Assembly: GCF_964204645.1 (NCBI RefSeq)
Contig: NC_134030.1
Span: forward strand, 2,147,855-2,211,854
Length of the DNA: 64,000 bases
DNA from: Tubulanus polymorphus
Lineage: Eukaryota > Nemertea > Palaeonemertea > Tubulaniformes > Tubulanidae
Direction of reading: 5' to 3'
Shown: piece after piece, positions 1 to 12,105 of the stretch
Layout: each line of letters starts with the position of its first letter
How positions within the stretch are numbered: position 1 is the first letter of the stretch
The notes under the pieces: generated by a model
Told to the model about the DNA's origin: nothing
Database searches by the model: none
Seen by the model: only the letters and a program-made list of their open reading frames with translations
Position numbers and translations under genes: made by a program

Positions 1-325
1 AACTACTTTTTACAAATTTACAATATTTACAAGAAAGTTAAAAAAAGAGAGAGAAATAAAAACTACTATTTACAAATTTACAATATTTACAAGAAAGTTA
101 AAAAGAGAGAGAGAGAAATAAAAACTACTATTTACAAATTTACAAGAAAGTTAAAAAAAAGAAATAAAAACAAATATTTACAAATTTACAATATTTACAA
201 GAAAGTTAAAAAAAGAGAGAGAGAAATAAAAACTACTATTTACAAATGTACAATATTTACAAGAAAGGTTAAAAACTGTTAAAAAGAGGCAGTTTAACGT
301 CGTACCACAGGACAAATGTTAAAAA
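1..325. repeat. ~60-bp tandem repeat, AT-rich with GA tracts
   Basis: Four to five imperfect copies of a ~60-bp unit: AACTACTATTTACAAATTTA, then CAATATTTACAAGAAAGTTA, then a short run of AGAGAG and AAATAAA. Copies vary in the length of the GA run and in loss of internal pieces. The same motif recurs inside each large unit downstream. No reading frame is supported. Confidence 0.85.
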
Positions 326-762
326 GTTTTTAAGAAAATATTCCGGAATGTAATATGCAGTAAAAATTAAAATCATAAAAATATATATACACTAATAAAA
401 AGATAAAATCGAATAACTATTTACAAATTTACAATATTTACAAGAAATAAAAACTAATATTTACAAATTTACAATAGAGGAATAAAAACTAATATTTACA
501 AATTTACAATATTTACAAGAGAGAAAGAAAAGAGAGAGAGAAAGAAAAGAGAGAGAGAGAAAGAGGGAAACGGAGGGAAATAAAAACTACTATTTACAAA
601 TTTACAATATTTACAAGAGAGAGAGAGGGACAGAAAGAGAGAGAGAAAGAGAGAGAGAAGAGAGATGAGGGAGAGAGAGAGGAGAGAGGAGGGAGAGAGA
701 GGAGGGAGAGGAGAGAGAGGGGAGAGAGGAGGGAGAGAGAGGAGGAAGGAGAAAGGAAAGGG

Positions 763-1065
763 GTGAGAGGAAGAGAAGAGAGAGAGGAGAGAGTTAGTGG
801 GTTAGAGAGAGAGGAAGAGAGAGTTAGTGGGTTAGAGAAAGAGGAAGAGAGAGTTAGTGGGTTAGAGAAAGAGGGAAAGGATAGAGAAAGGGAAAGGATA
901 GAGGGGGAAAGGATAGAGACAGAGAGGGAAAGGATAGAGAGACAGAGAAAAAGAATAGAGACAGAGAGAGAAAGGACAGAGACAGGGAGGGAAAGCATAG
1001 AGACAGAGAGGGAAAGGATAGAGACAGAGAGGGAAAGGATAGAGACAGGTAGAAAGAAGGGGTGA
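763..1065. repeat. 21-bp purine minisatellite, GGGAAAGGATAGAGACAGAGA type
   Basis: Degenerate tandem repeats of about 21 bp preceded by GAGAGAGTTAGTGGGTTAGAG repeats; equivalents lie at about 3600-3900, 5800-6100 and 7880-8190. Because the unit is a multiple of three and almost all purine, several frames on both strands are open for 80-160 codons (Ser/Leu-rich on minus, Arg/Glu-rich on plus). That openness is compositional. A purine strand of this length can form triplex DNA. Confidence 0.85.
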
Positions 1066-2223
1066 TAAAAACGATAAAACATATGGGTAAAAACAATAAA
1101 ACAAATGATAAAACATATGGGTAAAATGATAAAAAATGATAAAAACTGTTAAAAAGAGGCAGTTTAACGTCGTACCACAGGACAAACAGATAAAAATCGC
1201 TGATAAAATCTATTGATAAAACGTATTGTTTAAAAGAGACAGTTTAGAAAAGAAAGAGAAATAAAAACTACTATTTACAAATTTACAATATTTACAAGAA
1301 AGTTGAAAAGAGAGAGAGAGAAATAAAAACTACTATTTACAAATGTGCAATATTTACAAGAAAATTAAAAAAAGAGAAATAAAAACCACTATTTACAAAT
1401 TTACAAAATTTACAAGAAAGTTAAAAGAGAAATAAATACTGCTATTTACAAATTTACAATATTTACAAAAGAGAGAGAGGGGGAGAGAAAAGAAAGAGAG
1501 AGTGGGTAAAATTATAAAAAATGATAAAAACTGTTAAAAAGAGGCAGTTTAACGTCATACCACAGGACAAACAGATAAAAATCACTAATAAAATGTATTG
1601 ATAAAACGTATTGTTAAAAAGAGGCAGTTTAACGTCATACCACAGGACAACTTGTAAACACACTAGCAATACTACTCATGTTTGTAGGTAAAGTATTTTA
1701 GACAATTATATAACTTTTTCAACCTCTGCAATATCAATTCTACAAGTTATCTTTAAAATTGTTTATATGAAATAAACCAACTAAACAGAATGTAGCATTG
1801 AATTTATATTAATGTTATCAGGAGCTGAAAATCCTAATCCACTGTTTCAGTACATGTATCAATGTTTCAGTACATGTATCAATGTTTCAGTACATGTATC
1901 AAACTTTCAATGTTTAATAAAGTTTCACTACTATCAATTAATTCAGCAGTCTACAAAAGATTTGCGTCTTATTATTTCGTGATGAGAGAGAGGAGAGAGA
2001 GTGGAGTCATGTAGGAAATGTAGCGATAAACCTTTCTAAGTGTTTTTACAAATGCAAATCAGTCTATTCTAGACTATGGACGTTTATTGCTGGAGGAGAC
2101 AAACCGTATTCCAATTGAATCCATTTTTAGCTTTAAGACGTTTATAATACCAGCATTCATCATCATCAACCCAAAGCTGAATTACTTCAAACCAATAAGA
2201 AGAGATATACTGCAACCATCGAC

Positions 2224-2650
2224 CTGTGAGGGGAAATTATGCTCAATCATTGAGATGATTGCTCAGAGCTGCAACCAATGAAGTGAAATCCAATCAATGA
2301 GGGAAAAGTATACTGCAACTGATTAGGGGAAGTGAACTTCAAACCTGTGAGGGGAAATTATGCTCAATCATTGAGATGATTGAGCATAGCTTCAACCGAT
2401 GAAGTGAAATCCAATCAATGAGGGAAAAGTATACTGCAACTGATTAGGGGAAGTGAACTGCAAACCTGTGAGGGGAAATTATGCTCAATCATTGAGATGA
2501 TTGAGCATAGCTTCAACCAATGAAGTGAAATCCAATCAATGAGAGAAAAGTATACTGCAACTGATTAGGGGAAGTGAACTGCAAACCTGTGAGGGGAAAT
2601 TATGCTCAATCATTGAGATGATTGAGCATAGCTTCAACCGATGATGGTAA
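2224..2650. repeat. 121-bp tandem repeat with a perfect 11-bp hairpin, four copies
   Basis: Copies start with GTGAGGGGAAATTATGC at about 2226, 2347, 2468 and 2589, giving a 121-bp period. Copies 2-4 contain TGCTCAATCAT, TGAG, ATGATTGAGCA (2361-2386 in copy 2), an exact 11-bp stem with a 4-nt loop. The first copy has a broken right stem (ATGATTGCTCAG). Unit 2 has one copy and unit 3 a truncated one. Confidence 0.9.
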
Positions 2651-3129
2651 ATAATACTTCGAACCAGTGAGGGGTAATTATACCGCAATCCACGAGGGAT
2701 CGTGCAAACCAGTGGTAGTTATAGACACTTGCAATCTAGCAGATTAGAGATCAAATCACTCCAATCCTTATTTCTTGACGTAAAATTAAATGCTCTTCTG
2801 TCTTTGATAAATTGTATTTGAAATAAAACACTACAATTTTCTTAACTAGAATCTTCTTTCAAATGTTAAACAAAAAGGAGGAAGGACTAAATGTAATGGT
2901 ATCAATGCTACAAATGTATGTAAAAAGTGAAAAGTAATAGTTTGAAACCAAGCGTGAATGCATTCATTCTGTTGTATTGAATAAAGTGAGATTTGATGAC
3001 AATTACGAACATATATTAAAATTGGCTCTAAAATAGTTTCAATTAAAAAATAGATATCTATTAGTTTGAAAATTTAAAACGTTTTCAAGAAAAGCAACTC
3101 TTAAAAATGTACAAATAATTGTTTAAAAA

Positions 3130-3432
3130 GTTTTTAAGAAAATATTCCGGAATGTAATATGTAGTAAAAATTAAAATCATAAAAATATATATACACTAAT
3201 AAAAAGATAAAAACGAATAACTATTTACAAATTTACAATATTTACAAGAGAGAAATAAAAACTGCTATTAACAAATTTACAATATTTATAAGAGAGGAAT
3301 AAAAACTAATATATTTACAAATTTACAATATTTACAAGAGAGAAAGAAAAGAGAGAGAGAAAGAAAAGAGAGAGAGAGAGGGGGAAACGGAGGGAAATAA
3401 AAACTACTATTTACAAATTTACAATATTTACA

Positions 3433-3467
<35 letters not shown>

Positions 3468-5321
3468 GAGAAGGAAGAGAGATGAGGGAGAGAGAGAGGA
3501 GAGAGAAGGGAGAGAGAGGAGGGAGAGGAGAGAGAGAGGGGAGAGAGGAGGGAGAGAGAGGAGGGAGGAGAAAGGAGAGGGGTGAGAGGAAGAGAAGAGA
3601 GAGAGGAGAGAGTTAGTGGGTTAGAGAGAGAGGAAGAGAGAGTTAGTGGGTTAGAAAAAGAGAGAGAGTTAGTGGGTTAGAGAAAGAGGAAGAGAGAGTT
3701 AGTGGGTTAGAGAAAGAGGGAAAGGATAGAGAGAGGGAAAGGATAGAGGGGGAAAGGATAGAGACAGAGAGGGAAAGGATAGAGAGACAGAGAAAAAGAA
3801 TAGAGACAGAGAGAGAAAGGACAGAGACAGGGAGGGAAAGCATAGAGACAGAGAGGGAAAGAATAGAGACAGAGAGGGAAAGGATAGAGACAGGTAGAAA
3901 GAAGGGGTGATAAAAACGATAAAACATATGGGTAAAAACAATAAAACAAATGATAAAACATATGGGTAAAATGATAAAAAATGATAAAAACTGTTAAAAA
4001 GAGGCAGTTTAACGTCGTACCACAGGACAAACAGATAAAAATCACTAATAAAATGTATGGATAAAACGTATTGTTAAAAAGAGGCAGTTTAACGTCATAC
4101 CACAGGACAAATAGATAAAAATCACTAATAAAATGTATAAATAAAACGTATTGTTAAAAAGAGGCAGTTTAACGTCATACCATAGGACAACTTGTAAACT
4201 GAGGTACACTAGCAATACTACTCACGTTTGTAGGTAAAGTATTTTAGACAATTATATAACTTTTTCAACCTCTGCAATATCAATTCTACAAGTCATCTTT
4301 AAAATTGTTTATTTGAAATAAACCAACAAAACAGAATGTAGCATTGAATTTATATTAATGTTATCAGGAGCTGAAAATCCTAATCCACTGTTTCAGTACA
4401 TGTATCAATGTTTCAGTACATGTATCAATGTTTCAGTACATGTATCAAACTTTCAATGTTTAATAAAGTTTCACTACTATCAATTAATTCAGCAGTCTAC
4501 AAAAGATTTGCGTCTTACTTATTTCGTGATGAGAGAGAGGAGAGAGAGTGGAGTCATGTAGAAAATGTAGCGATACACCTTTCAAAGTGTTTTTACAAAT
4601 GCAAATCAGTCTATTCTAGACTATGGACGTTTATTGCTGGAGGAGACAAACCGTATTCCAATTGAATCCATTTTTAGCTTTAAGACGTTTATAATACCAG
4701 CATTCATCATCATCAACCCAAAGCTGAATTACTTCAAACCAATAAGAAGAGATATACTGCAACCAACGACCTGTGAGGGGAAATTATGCTCAATCATTGA
4801 GATGATTGAGCATAGCTTCAACCGATGATGGTAAATAATATTTCGAACCAGTGAGGGGTAATTATACCGCAATCCACGAGGGATCGTGCAAACCAGTGGT
4901 AGTTATAGACACTTGCAATCTAGCAGATTAGAGATCAAAGGAAGCAACGTCACTCCAATCCTTATTTCTTGACGTAAAATTAAATGCTCTTTTGTCTTTG
5001 ATAAATTGTATTTGAAATAAAACACTACAATTTTCTTAACTAGAATCTTCTTTCAAATGTTAAACAAAAAGGAGGAAGGACTAATGTAATGGTATCAATG
5101 CTACTAATGTATTCAAAAAGTGAAAAGTAATAGTTTGAAACCAAGCGTGAATGCATTCATTCTGTTGAATTGAATAAAGTGAGATTTGATGACAATTACG
5201 AACATATATTAAAATTGGCTCTAAAATAGTTTCAATTAAAAAATAGATATCTATTAGTTTGAAAATTTAAAACGTTTTCAAGAAAAGAAACTCTTAAAAA
5301 TGTACAAATAATTGTTTAAAA
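3130..5321. repeat. Large tandem unit 2 (2.19 kb)
   Basis: Same order of parts as unit 1 and nearly identical outside the repeats. It carries three ~80-bp GAGGCAGTTTAACGTC motifs (about 3992, 4073, 4153) but only one copy of the 121-bp hairpin repeat (near 4774). It keeps an 8-10 bp stretch (GGAAGCAACG near 4940) that unit 1 lacks. The 4358-4665 stretch is open in two frames, but the corresponding frames differ between units, which argues against selection for a protein. Confidence 0.9.
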
Positions 5322-5627
5322 AGTTTTTAAGAAAATATTCCGGAATGTAATATGTAGTAAAAATTAAAATCATAAAAATATATATACACTAATAAAAAGA
5401 TAAAAACGAATAACTATTTACAAATTTACAATATTTACAAGAGAGAAATAAAAACTACTATTAACAAATTTACAATATTTACAAGAGAGGAATAAAAACT
5501 AATATATTTACAAATTTACAATATTTACAAGAGAGAAAGAAAAGAGAGAGAGAAAGAAAAGAGAGAGAGAGAGAGGGGGAAACGGAGGGAAATAAAAACT
5601 ACTATTTACAAATTTACAATATTTACA

Positions 5628-5662
<35 letters not shown>

Positions 5663-7339
5663 GAGAAGGAAGAGAGATGAGGGAGAGAGGGAGAGGAGAG
5701 AGGAGGGAGAGAGAGAGAGGAGGGAGAGGAGAGAGAGAGGGGAGAGAGGAGGGAGAGAGAGGAGGGAGGAGAAAGGAGAGGGGTGAGAGGAAGAGAAGAG
5801 AGAGAGGAGAGAGTTAGTGGGTTAGAGAGAGAGGAAGAGAGAGTTAGTGGGTTAGAAAAAGAGAGAGAGTTAGTGGGTTAGAGAAAGAGGAAGAGAGAGT
5901 TAGTGGGTTAGAGAAAGAGGGAAAGGATAGAGAGAGGGAAAGGATAGAGGGGGAAAGAATAGAGACAGAGAGGGAAAGGATAGAGAGACAGAGAAAAAGA
6001 ATAGAGACAGAGAGAGAAAGGACAGAGACAGGGAGGGAAAGCATAGAGACAGAGAGGGAAAGGATAGAGACAGAGAGGGAAAGGATAGAGACAGGTAGAA
6101 AGAAGGGGTGATAAAAACGATAAAACATATGGGTAAAAACAATAAAACAAATGATAAAACATATGGGTAAAATGATAAAAAATGATAAAAACTGTTAAAA
6201 AGAGGCAGTTTAACGTCGTACCACAGGACAAACAGATAAAAATCACTAATAAAATGTGTGGATAAAACGTATTGTTAAAAAGAGGCAGTTTAACGTCGTA
6301 CCACAGGACAAACAGATAAAAATCACTGATAAAATGTATGGATAAAACGTATTGTTGAAAAGAGGCAGTTTAATGTCATACCACAGGACAACTTGTAAAC
6401 AGAGGTACACTAGCAATACTACTCATGTTTGTAGGTAAAGTATTTTAGACAATTATATAACTTTTTCAACCTCTGCAATATCAATTCTACAAGTTATCTT
6501 TAAAATTGTTTATATGAAATAAACCAACTAAACAGAATGTAGCATTGAATTTATATTAATGTTACCAGGAGCTGAAAATCCTAATCCACTGTTTCAGTAC
6601 ATGTATCAATGTTTCAGTACATGTATCAAACTTTCAATGTTTAATAAAGTTTCACTACTATCAATTAATTCAGCAGTCTACAAAAGATTTGCGTCTTACT
6701 TATTTCGTGATGAGAGAGAGGAGAGAGAGTGGAGTCATGTAGGAAATGTAGCGATACACCTTTCAAAGTGTTTTTACAAATGCAAATCAGTCTATTCTAG
6801 ATTATGGAAGTTTATTGCTGGAGGAGACAAACCGTATTCCAATTGAATCCATTTTTAGCTTTAAGACGTTTATAATACCAGCATTCATTATCATCAACCC
6901 GAAGCTGAATTACTTCAAACCAATTAGAAGAGATATACTGCAACCAACGACCTGTGAGGGGAAATTATGCTCAATCCTTATTTCTTGACGTAAAATTAAA
7001 TGCTCTTTTGTCTTTGATAAATTGTATTTGAAATAAAACACTACAATTTTCTTAACTAGAATCTTCTTTCAAATGTTAAATAAAAAGGAGGAAGGACTAA
7101 ATGTAATGGTATCAATGCTACAAATGTATGTAAAAAGTGAAAAGTAATAGTTTGAAGCCAAGCGTGAATGCATTCATTCTGTTGTATTGAATAAAGTGAG
7201 ATTTGATGACAATTACGAACATATATTAAAATTGGCTCTAAAATAGTTTCAATTAAAAAATAAATATCTATTAGTTTGAAAATTTAAAACGTTTTCAAGA
7301 AAAGAAACTCTTAAAAATGTACAAATAATTGTTTAAAAA
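5322..7339. repeat. Large tandem unit 3 (2.02 kb)
   Basis: Same architecture. The 121-bp hairpin repeat is cut after GCTCAATC at about 6975 and joined straight to CTTATTTCTTGACG, a sequence lying about 160 bp further on in unit 2 (near 4957). The junction shares CAATC with both parents, as expected for a microhomology-mediated deletion. A 95-codon frame (6559-6846) spans the CAGTACATGTATCAATG repeats; I do not regard it as a gene. Confidence 0.9.
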
Positions 7340-7585
7340 GTTTTTAAGAAAATATTCTGGGATGTAATATATAATAAAAATTAAAATCATAAAAATATAT
7401 ATACACTAATAAAAAGATAAAAACGATAAAAAGATAAAAAGAGAATAACTATTTACAAATCTACAATATTTACAAGAGAGAAATAAAAACTACTATTAAC
7501 ATATTTACAATATTTACAAGAGAGGAATAAAAACTACTATTTACAAATTTACAATATTTACAAGAGAGAAAGAAAAGAGAGAAAG

Positions 7586-7681
<96 letters not shown>

Positions 7682-7733
7682 AAACGGAGGGAAATAAAAA
7701 CTACTATTTACAAATTTACAATATTTACAAGAA

Positions 7734-7767
<34 letters not shown>

Positions 7768-8448
7768 AGATGAGGGAGAGAGAGAGGAGAGAGGAGGGAG
7801 AGAGAGGAGGGAGAGGAGAGAGGAGGGAGAGAGGAGGGAGAGAGAGGAGGGAGGAGAAAGGAAAGGGGTGAGAGGAAGAGAAGAGAGAGAGGAGAGAGTT
7901 AGTGGGTTAGAGAGAGAGGAAGAGAGAGTTAGTGGGTTAGAAAAAGAGAGAGAGTTAGTGGGTTAGAGAAAGAGGAAGAGAGAGTTAGTGGGTTAGAGAA
8001 AGAGGGAAAGGATAGAGAGAGGGAAAGGATAGAGGGGGAAAGGATAGAGACAGAGAGGGAAAGGATAGAGAGACAGAGAAAAAGAATAGAGACAGAGAGA
8101 GAAAGGACAGAGACAGGGAGGGAAAGCATAGAGACAGAGAGGGAAAGGATAGAGACAGAGAGGGAAAGGATAGAGACAGGTAGAAAGAAGGGGTGATAAA
8201 AACGATAAAACATATGGGTAAAAACAATAAAACAAATGATAAAACATATGGGTAAAATGATAAAAAATGATAAAAACTGTTAAAAAGAGGCAGTTTAACG
8301 TCGTACCACAGGACAAACAGATAAAAATCACTAATAAAATGTATGGATAAAACGTATTGTTAAAAAGAGGCAGTTTAACGTCATACCACAGGACAACTTG
8401 TAAACAGAGGTACACTAGCAATACTACTCATGTTTGTAGGTAAAGTAT
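7340..8448. repeat. Large tandem unit 4, truncated
   Basis: The fourth copy begins with the variant anchor AAGAAAATATTCTGGGATG and runs to GTTTGTAGGTAAAGTATT. It then breaks off into unrelated sequence at about 8449, exactly where the other units continue with TTAGACAATTATATAAC. This is the right-hand edge of the array. Confidence 0.85.
7588..7675. repeat. (GA)n microsatellite, about 44 dinucleotides
   Basis: Uninterrupted AG dinucleotides across about 88 bases, in the position where units 1-3 have only short interrupted GA runs. It is the longest pure simple repeat in the window and looks like a recent expansion in unit 4. Confidence 0.95.
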
Positions 8449-8755
8449 TGTCAATCATTATCGGAACCAAAGTGATTTCAGAATGGAATAACTGGGTCAG
8501 GCCAATCACTCACTCGCTGATCATCAATTACTGGTACTACACAACCAAAGAAAGAGTGTTTACCACGTGGTATTTTAGGCCAGGTCTTACCTCCCAATGA
8601 TAGTGCCACCTATATTCTATTTAGCTTTTTGTGCGTTGATTTGTACATTGATACATCCTCAATCCGCTAACACAAACCCAGGTCGTAAACCCTTCATTGG
8701 TCTCTTAACTACCAATATCAAGAAAACCGGGCGTAATTAAAACTGCTGTTAGCGC
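8449..8755. other. Non-repetitive spacer, nothing recognised
   Basis: Single-copy sequence between the purine array and the 62-bp satellite. I see no extended reading frame, RNA gene or element termini here. Confidence 0.5.
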
Positions 8756-10182
8756 TTAAATATTTTCAATGAACTGAGAGTAATTTCATGAATGATGAAT
8801 TTACCCTCAGTGCATTCATTGTTTTAATGATGATCCTGCAAGTAATTTCAACAATGATGAATTTACCCCCCTGAGTTCATTCATTGTTTTTATGATGATC
8901 CTGAGAGTAATTTCAACAATGATGAATTTATTCTCAGTTCATTCATTGTTTTAATGATGATCCTGAGAGTAATTTCAACAATGATGAATTTACCCTCAGT
9001 TCATTCATTGTTTTAATGATGATCCTGAGAGTAATTTCAACACTGATGAATTCATTCTCAGTTCATTCATTGTTTTAATGATGATCCTGAGAGTAATTTC
9101 AACAATGATGAATTTACCCTCAGTTCATTCATTGTTTTAATGATGATCCTGAGAGTAATTTCAACAATGATGAATTCATTCTCAGTTCATTCATCGTTTT
9201 AATGATGATCCTGAGAGTAATTTCAACAATGATGAATTTACCCTCAGTTCATTCATTGTTTTAATGATGATCCTGAGAGTAATTTCAACAATGATGAATT
9301 CATTCTCAGTTCATTCATTGTTTTAATGATGATCCTGAGAGTAATTTCAACAATGATGAATTTATTCTCAGTTCATTCATTGTTTTAATGATGATCCTGA
9401 GAGTAATTTCAACAATGATGAATTTACCCTCAGTTCATTCATTGTTTTAATGATGATCCTGAGAGTAATTTCAACAATGATGAATTCATTCTCAGTTCAT
9501 TCATTGTTTTAATGATGATCCTGAGAGTAATTTCAACAATGATGAATTTACCCTCAGTTCATTCATTGTTTTAATGATGATCCTGAGAGTAATTTCAACA
9601 ATGATGAATTCATTCTCAGTTCATTCATTGTTTTAATGATGATCCTGAGAGTAATTTCAACAATGACGAATTTATTCTCAGTTCATTCATTGTTTTAATG
9701 ATGATCCTGAGAGTAATTTCAACAATGATGAATTTACCCTCAGTTCATTCATTGTTTTAATGATGATCCTGAGAGTAATTTCAACAATGATGAATTTATT
9801 CTCAGTTCATTCATTGTTTTAATGATGATCCTGAGAGCAATTTCAACAATGATGAATTTATTCTCAGTTCATTCATTGTTTTAATGATGATCCTGAGAGT
9901 AATTTCAACAATGATGAATTCATTCTCAGTTCATTCATTGTTTTAATGATGATCCTGAGAGTAATTTCAACAATGATGAATTCATTCTCAGTTCATTCAT
10001 TGTTTTAATGATGATCCTGAGAGTAATTTCAACAATGATGAATTCATTCTCGGTTCATTCATTGTTTTAATGATGATCCTGAGAGTAATTTCAACAATGA
10101 TGAATTCATTCTCAGTTCATTCATTGTTTTAATGATGATCCTGAGAGTAATTTCAACAATGATGAATTCACCCTCAGTCCAT
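8756..10182. repeat. 62-bp satellite, about 23 monomers with higher-order structure
   Basis: Head-to-tail monomers of 62 bp, for example TTCATTCATTGTTTTAATGA, then TGATCCTGAGAGTAATTTCA, then ACAATGATGAATTTACCCTC and AG. The diagnostic site after GATGAAT has three states: TTACCC (A), TCATTC (B, making an EcoRI GAATTC) and TTATTC (C). In order the monomers read A A' C A B A B A B C A B A B C A C C B B B B and a B/A hybrid, so an ABABC pentamer (310 bp) occurs twice in succession (about 9110-9728). Each monomer also has an imperfect dyad between TTCATTCATTGTT and AACAATGATGAA. Confidence 0.95.
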
Positions 10183-10739
10183 CACATTCTAAAATGTTAC
10201 TATTTTATTCAGTGAAAATCTCTGAACTGCATAAATAGAAGATCTTAAACGGGATTATTGATTAATGTACCCGAGTGTAACTTATAACATAAATTGACCC
10301 TCAGTTTTTCAGAGGTTTATACTTTACTTAAGTTAACAGCATTAGTTTCAACTCAATCAACTTGACCTAAACGAACTTAAATCAAACTCAACTCGACTTT
10401 AATCAACTGGAACGAATTAGATTTGAAACATAGAAACGTGAAAAAAAACTTATAAGTAAAAAGGTAGAAAATAAAATATAAGAAAAAGTTCTCAATCACA
10501 TTTCATATTTACTAAGCCTATATCGACTTGAGTTAATGCTCTTTATGCGTGCATTATATACATCATGGGCCTTTTATATAACCTCTATTTATATCCGTTT
10601 TGTGGACCACGTAATTGAGTCAAAGAGTATTCAGATCAAACCTGGGCCTTCAGTTATTCCATCCATGAATCACTTGGGTTCGCATATACTGATAGCCAAA
10701 TATAAGATATTTCATCTAATCAATGTTTTAGTTAGTATT
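10183..10739. other. AT-rich stretch without a recognisable gene
   Basis: The flank of the 62-bp satellite. An 83-codon open frame (10536-10787) runs into the following AT repeats and has no recognisable domain; I do not call it. Confidence 0.4.
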
Positions 10740-11300
10740 AAAATACAGATAAAAATTGTTCTAAAAGAATATATACAAATAAAATAGTTTTAAAAATATA
10801 TATATATAAATAAAATATTTTTAAAATATATATAAATAAAATAGTTTTTAAAATATATATAAATAAAATAGTTTTTAAAATATATACAAATAAAATAGTT
10901 TTTAAAATATATACAAATACAACAGTTTAAAAGATAATTAAAGATAAAATATATACAAATGAAATAGTTTTAAAATTCAGATATTAAGATAGTTTCTAGA
11001 TATAATAGTTATTTTAAAATTAAGACAAAATACTTTCTTTAATAGTTTTAAATTCAGATAAATTAGTTTTTAGATATTATAGTTACAAATCCACAAAAAG
11101 GCTTATATAATAATCAATCCTTGAATAGATTAAAGGATAATTTAAGATAAAATACATACAAATGAAATAGTTTTAAAATTCAGATAAGATAGTTTTTAGA
11201 TATAATAGTTATTTTTAAATTAACATAAAATACTTTCTTTAATAGTTTAAAATTCAGATAAATTAGTTTTTAGATATTATAGTTACTTTAAAATGGAGAT
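10740..11300. repeat. AT-rich tandem and duplicated repeats
   Basis: First, 30-35 bp repeats of the type ATATATAAATAAAATAGTTT (about 10740-10925). Then a ~100-bp segment present twice about 200 bp apart, starting near 10985 and 11188 (AGTTTTTAGATATAATAGTT, later ACTTTCTTTAATAGTTT). No coding evidence. Confidence 0.8.
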
Positions 11301-11734
11301 AATTTAATATAGTCTAGAACATTCTTAAAAAAGTTTTCAGAATTACTAGTTTAGAAGTAATAATGAAATAGTTTTGGAATTTCAGCACTGAAGGACTCAA
11401 AAATGGCCAAATTAACTAACTGTTCAACATGTGCAGTATGACTGGATCTCAGTCAGTGGAAATCTATCAATGATGCTGGTTTGAGTTTGGATTTTGTGAC
11501 CTCTTTACAACAATAATTGCAAAGTAGCTGAGAAACTACAAGTAGCTACATTTCATGTAATAATTAGTAGATGATATCACATATCTTAATACAACTGATG
11601 TCCTTTTTGGGGACCAAGGCTTCTCCTGAGGAATTAATCCTACCATATGAATGATCGAGATATTGAAAACAACTTCTTTGTCAATTTCTTCTCAATTGGT
11701 ATGAACTTAAAACAATTTTCCTTTTTTACACAAT
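11301..11734. other. Unassigned AT-rich sequence
   Basis: No open frame, repeat unit or RNA-like structure that I can support. It separates the AT repeats from the 23-bp minisatellite. Confidence 0.35.
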
Positions 11735-12105
11735 CTCCTCTATAATATATCTCCATTAACTCCTGTCTCATATCTCCATAAACTCCTCTATCATATCTAC
11801 ATAAACTCCTCTCTCATATCTACATAAACTCCTCTATCATATCTACATAAACTCCTCTATCATATCTACATAAACTCCTCTCTCATATCTCCATAAACTC
11901 CTCTCTCATATCTCCATAAACTCCTCTCTCATATCTACATAAACTCCTCTCTCATATCTCCATAAACTCCTCTATCATATCTACATAAACTCCTCTATCA
12001 TATCTACATAAACTCCTCTCTCATATCTACATAAACTCCTCTCTCATATCTCCATAAACTCCTCTCTCATATCTCCATAAACTCCTCTCTCATATCTCTC
12101 ATGCC
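11735..12105. repeat. 23-bp minisatellite CATATCTACATAAACTCCTC + TCT/TAT
   Basis: About 15-16 copies of a 23-bp unit that varies at two sites: CTC versus CTA before CATAT, and TCCATAA versus TCTACATAA. The first copies are more diverged (ATATATCTCCATTAACTCC). One strand is strongly pyrimidine-biased. Confidence 0.95.

Larger units (their letters stand above)
326..3129. repeat. Large tandem unit 1 of the purine-rich array (2.80 kb)
   Basis: The unit starts at the anchor GTTTTTAAGAAAATATTCCG, which recurs near 3130, 5322 and 7340. Parts in order: TTTACAAATTTACAATA motifs; an almost pure purine tract (about 510-1065); GATAAAACATATGGGTAAAA repeats; ~80-bp motifs containing GAGGCAGTTTAACGTC and CCACAGGACAA (1148, 1532, 1612); a less repetitive segment with 20-bp CAGTACATGTATCAATGTTT repeats (1846-1905); and four copies of a 121-bp repeat. 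It is longer than its sisters because of extra TTTACAAATTTACAATA repeats (1255-1470) and extra 121-bp copies. Short open frames are by-products of stop-poor repeats. Confidence 0.9.

Noticed and set aside
594-1185. Overlapping 80-162 codon frames on both strands in the purine array (Ser/Leu-rich or Arg/Glu-rich), repeated at 3.6-4.0, 5.8-6.2 and 7.9-8.4 kb
   Set aside because: All frames are open because the 21-bp GA-rich unit lacks stop triplets; no start context, splice sites or domain.
2087-2281. Conserved 64-codon frame EETNRIPIESIFSFKTF in units 1 and 2
   Set aside because: Identical mainly because the units are near-identical; unit 3 uses a different frame over the same bases and there is no start or splice evidence.
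8756-10182. CRISPR array
   Set aside because: The 62-bp period is continuous repeat with no unique spacers and the genome is eukaryotic.
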